DNA of 24,449 nt from Candidatus Brocadiales bacterium (GTDB lineage: Bacteria; Planctomycetota; Brocadiia; Brocadiales; Bathyanammoxibiaceae). Position numbers and translations under genes: made by a program. This document shows, piece after piece, positions 23,359 to 24,449 of this stretch. The stretch spans positions 1 to 24,449 of the forward strand of contig JAUQZZ010000008.1 of the NCBI GenBank assembly GCA_030586765.1, given 5' to 3'. Below the pieces are notes generated by a model. The model saw only the letters and a list, made by a program, of their open reading frames with translations. It was not told where the DNA came from and did no database searches. How positions within the stretch are numbered: the stretch's first letter is position 1; every line of letters begins with the position of its first letter.

Positions 23359-23697
23359 ATGAAGAAGGTAGAAGCGGTAATGAGGGTAGACAAGCTGCAT
23401 CCAGTAAAGGCAGCGCTCGAGGACCTGGGTTATCCTGGGATGACCGTTACCGAGGTCAGGGGTCACGGCACACAAAAGGGCATTACGGAAATCTGGCGTG
23501 GTAGAACCTTTAAGGTGGACCTGTTGCCAAAGATAAAGATGGAGATAGTAGTATCAGATGAGGATGTGGAGAAACTGGTTCAGACCATTGTGAACGTGGC
23601 CAGGACGGGCAATATCGGGGACGGAAAGATATTTGTGAGTAGCGTAGAAGATGCCATCCGCATCCGAACAGGAGAGACAGGCGAAAAGGCTATATAG
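23359..23697 (+). CDS. glnB: PII nitrogen regulatory protein
   Basis: This trimeric signal protein binds ATP/ADP and 2-oxoglutarate and controls nitrogen metabolism. From ATG at 23359, 6 nt after AAAGGAGG, it has 112 residues, the classic PII length. Ligand residues Q39, K40 and K58 and the GDGKIFV loop (87-93) are conserved, as is the C-terminal IRIRTGE. In the T-loop (about 37-55), Tyr46 is Trp and Tyr51, the uridylylation site of proteobacterial GlnB, is Phe (RGRTFKVD). Classical uridylylation is therefore not possible, so control is probably by ligand binding only. It is read from a sigma-54 promoter and ends at a strong terminator. An upstream TTG at 23296 falls inside the promoter and was rejected as start. 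Confidence 0.93.
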   Translation: MKKVEAVMRVDKLHPVKAALEDLGYPGMTVTEVRGHGTQKGITEIWRGRTFKVDLLPKIKMEIVVSDEDVEKLVQTIVNVARTGNIGDGKIFVSSVEDAIRIRTGETGEKAI

Positions 23698-23721
23698 TCC
23701 TTAGACCTGATTCAGAAAAGG

Positions 23722-23757
23722 AAAGAAAAGGGCAGCCCAGGCTGCCCTTTTCTTTTT
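23722..23757 (+). terminator. Intrinsic terminator after glnB
   Basis: The GC-rich stem GGGCAGCC (23730-23737) / GGCTGCCC (23740-23747) has a 2-nt centre and is followed by TTTTCTTTTT. An A-rich stretch before the stem pairs with the T-run, extending the perfect stem to 16 bp. It begins about 25 nt after the glnB stop. Confidence 0.93.
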
Positions 23758-23777
23758 GGCTCCTTGCCATCAACTAC

Positions 23778-23847
23778 GTCAATGGCTTTTTGGAGTCCAT
23801 TGACCGTGTCAATGGGTTTATACCAGCGATGCGGTCGCTGGACTCCA
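23778..23847. repeat. Nested inverted repeats at a composition boundary
   Basis: GTCAATGG (23778-23785) pairs with CCATTGAC (23797-23804), which also pairs with GTCAATGG (23808-23815) across a 3-nt centre. CCAGCGA (23823-23829) pairs with TCGCTGG (23835-23841) over a 5-nt loop. TGGAGTCCA (23791-23799) pairs with TGGACTCCA (23839-23847) and encloses the inner hairpins. The copies can form mutually exclusive structures or a cruciform. It stands between the glnB terminator and the AT-rich partial gene. It could be a mobile-element or recombination remnant, but no flanking duplication is seen. Confidence 0.7.
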
Positions 23848-23906
23848 TAATTAGATGCTCAAGCCTTTCCAGCTTTTAACATAAATATAAATACACAACG
23901 CTCATC

Positions 23907-24449
23907 TTATGGTATTGAAAAAGCTCTTTTTAAGCGTTTCTTTCCATCATATCCAATGGTGTGATTTCTAAGATATTGTATTATCGTATCTCTATCTATT
24001 CTTGATAAGCTACTGCTTAGAATTTCTTTATAGATGGATTCCCAAGTAATCCGAATGAATCTCATCCTTTGGTTTTCGCACAGATGCTTTTTAAAAATTG
24101 TCTCGATTTCCTTCTCTTGTTTCGACAATACCAAGTTGACAAGATAAAAATCTAAATCTTGTTGTTTCGCTATCCAGGTTCCAAGCAACCAGAATCGCAA
24201 TAGCTCATACTTCTTCTCATCTATTGCAACAGTTTCGTAATCCGACTTAAAGACCTTTAAGAACCAGTTGTAGCCACCGGTTTCATATTTCTTAGAGTTA
24301 CTCTTATCACTGGGAACTGTTTCGTTTCCGGCTGTTAATTTTGCCTCAATAAAGAACAGTGCATTATCAGTTTTGATTATAATATCAGGTTCTGAACCTC
24401 TTTCTATTTCCTCACCAAATTCTTTTCTTGCTTTATTTAATTCAGACCA
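23907..24449 (-). CDS. Partial PD-(D/E)xK nuclease-like protein (5' end outside window)
   Basis: An open minus-strand frame runs from the window end to TAA at 23907-23909, giving 180 visible C-terminal residues. SEPDIIIKTDNALFFIEAK has the spacing of a PD-(D/E)xK nuclease core (visible D22, E35, K37). After it come aromatic-rich helices (YNWFLKVF, RFWLLGTWIA) and a basic C-terminal tail. This suggests a restriction-endonuclease-like or DNA-repair nuclease, family not assigned. Base composition is clearly AT-richer than the rest of the window, with codons such as AAA, GAA and ATT preferred, which suggests horizontal transfer. An internal TTG at 24200 is not the start, because the frame and the nuclease motif continue upstream. 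Confidence 0.72.
   Translation of the reverse strand, partial: WSELNKARKEFGEEIERGSEPDIIIKTDNALFFIEAKLTAGNETVPSDKSNSKKYETGGYNWFLKVFKSDYETVAIDEKKYELLRFWLLGTWIAKQQDLDFYLVNLVLSKQEKEIETIFKKHLCENQRMRFIRITWESIYKEILSSSLSRIDRDTIIQYLRNHTIGYDGKKRLKRAFSIP

Overview
The window looks like chromosomal DNA of an anaerobic, probably thermophilic bacterium, most likely Desulfobacterota-like (a sulfate or sulfur reducer, or a syntroph). Four things suggest this. The TCA-type genes use ferredoxin-dependent 2-oxoacid oxidation, class I Fe-S fumarase and a Re-citrate-synthase-like protein. There are exported monoheme cytochromes. Phosphoglycerate mutase is of the archaeal type. Arginine is mostly AGG/AGA and isoleucine is often ATA. 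Lineage is an inference from gene content; no rRNA is present.

Region 1 (1-12273, minus strand) is one long head-to-tail cluster read from a consensus promoter near 12260. In transcription order it holds a Re-citrate-synthase candidate, sucC, two tandem DUF3365-type monoheme cytochromes, sucD, korD, korA, korB, a GNAT-KorC fusion, the two fumarase subunits, apgM, pyrB, a block of different hairpins, and pyrI (cut by the window start). Many junctions are short gaps or overlaps (TTGA, 11-nt, 26-nt, TGATG). The cluster covers citrate formation, 2-oxoglutarate to succinyl-CoA to succinate, and fumarate/malate, then continues into lower glycolysis/gluconeogenesis and pyrimidine synthesis. Aspartate, the PyrB substrate, derives from oxaloacetate, which may explain the link.

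Region 2 (12274-14942) holds a lipoprotein-type SppA protease (+), divergent from the TCA cluster, and a TrkA-N/DHH phosphoesterase fusion (-). Both have good sigma-70-type promoters. Region 3 (15006-18533, +) is a mixed run: prepilin peptidase, OmpA-like lipoprotein, hisH, a small exported protein and hisA.

Region 4 (18579-23757, +) holds an EF-G-2-type GTPase preceded by an overlapping 23-codon basic leader ORF, then a PAS histidine kinase and an NtrC-type sigma-54 activator that overlap by 8 nt. A PII gene follows behind a clear sigma-54 promoter with an upstream palindrome at enhancer distance, and ends at a strong terminator. This looks like a nitrogen-regulation unit. Region 5 (23758-24449) changes character: nested palindromes, then an AT-rich partial gene with a PD-(D/E)xK nuclease motif, probably acquired DNA.

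The best candidates for something undescribed are the acetyltransferase fused to the gamma subunit of a 2-oxoacid:ferredoxin oxidoreductase, and the duplicated exported cytochromes placed between sucC and sucD.
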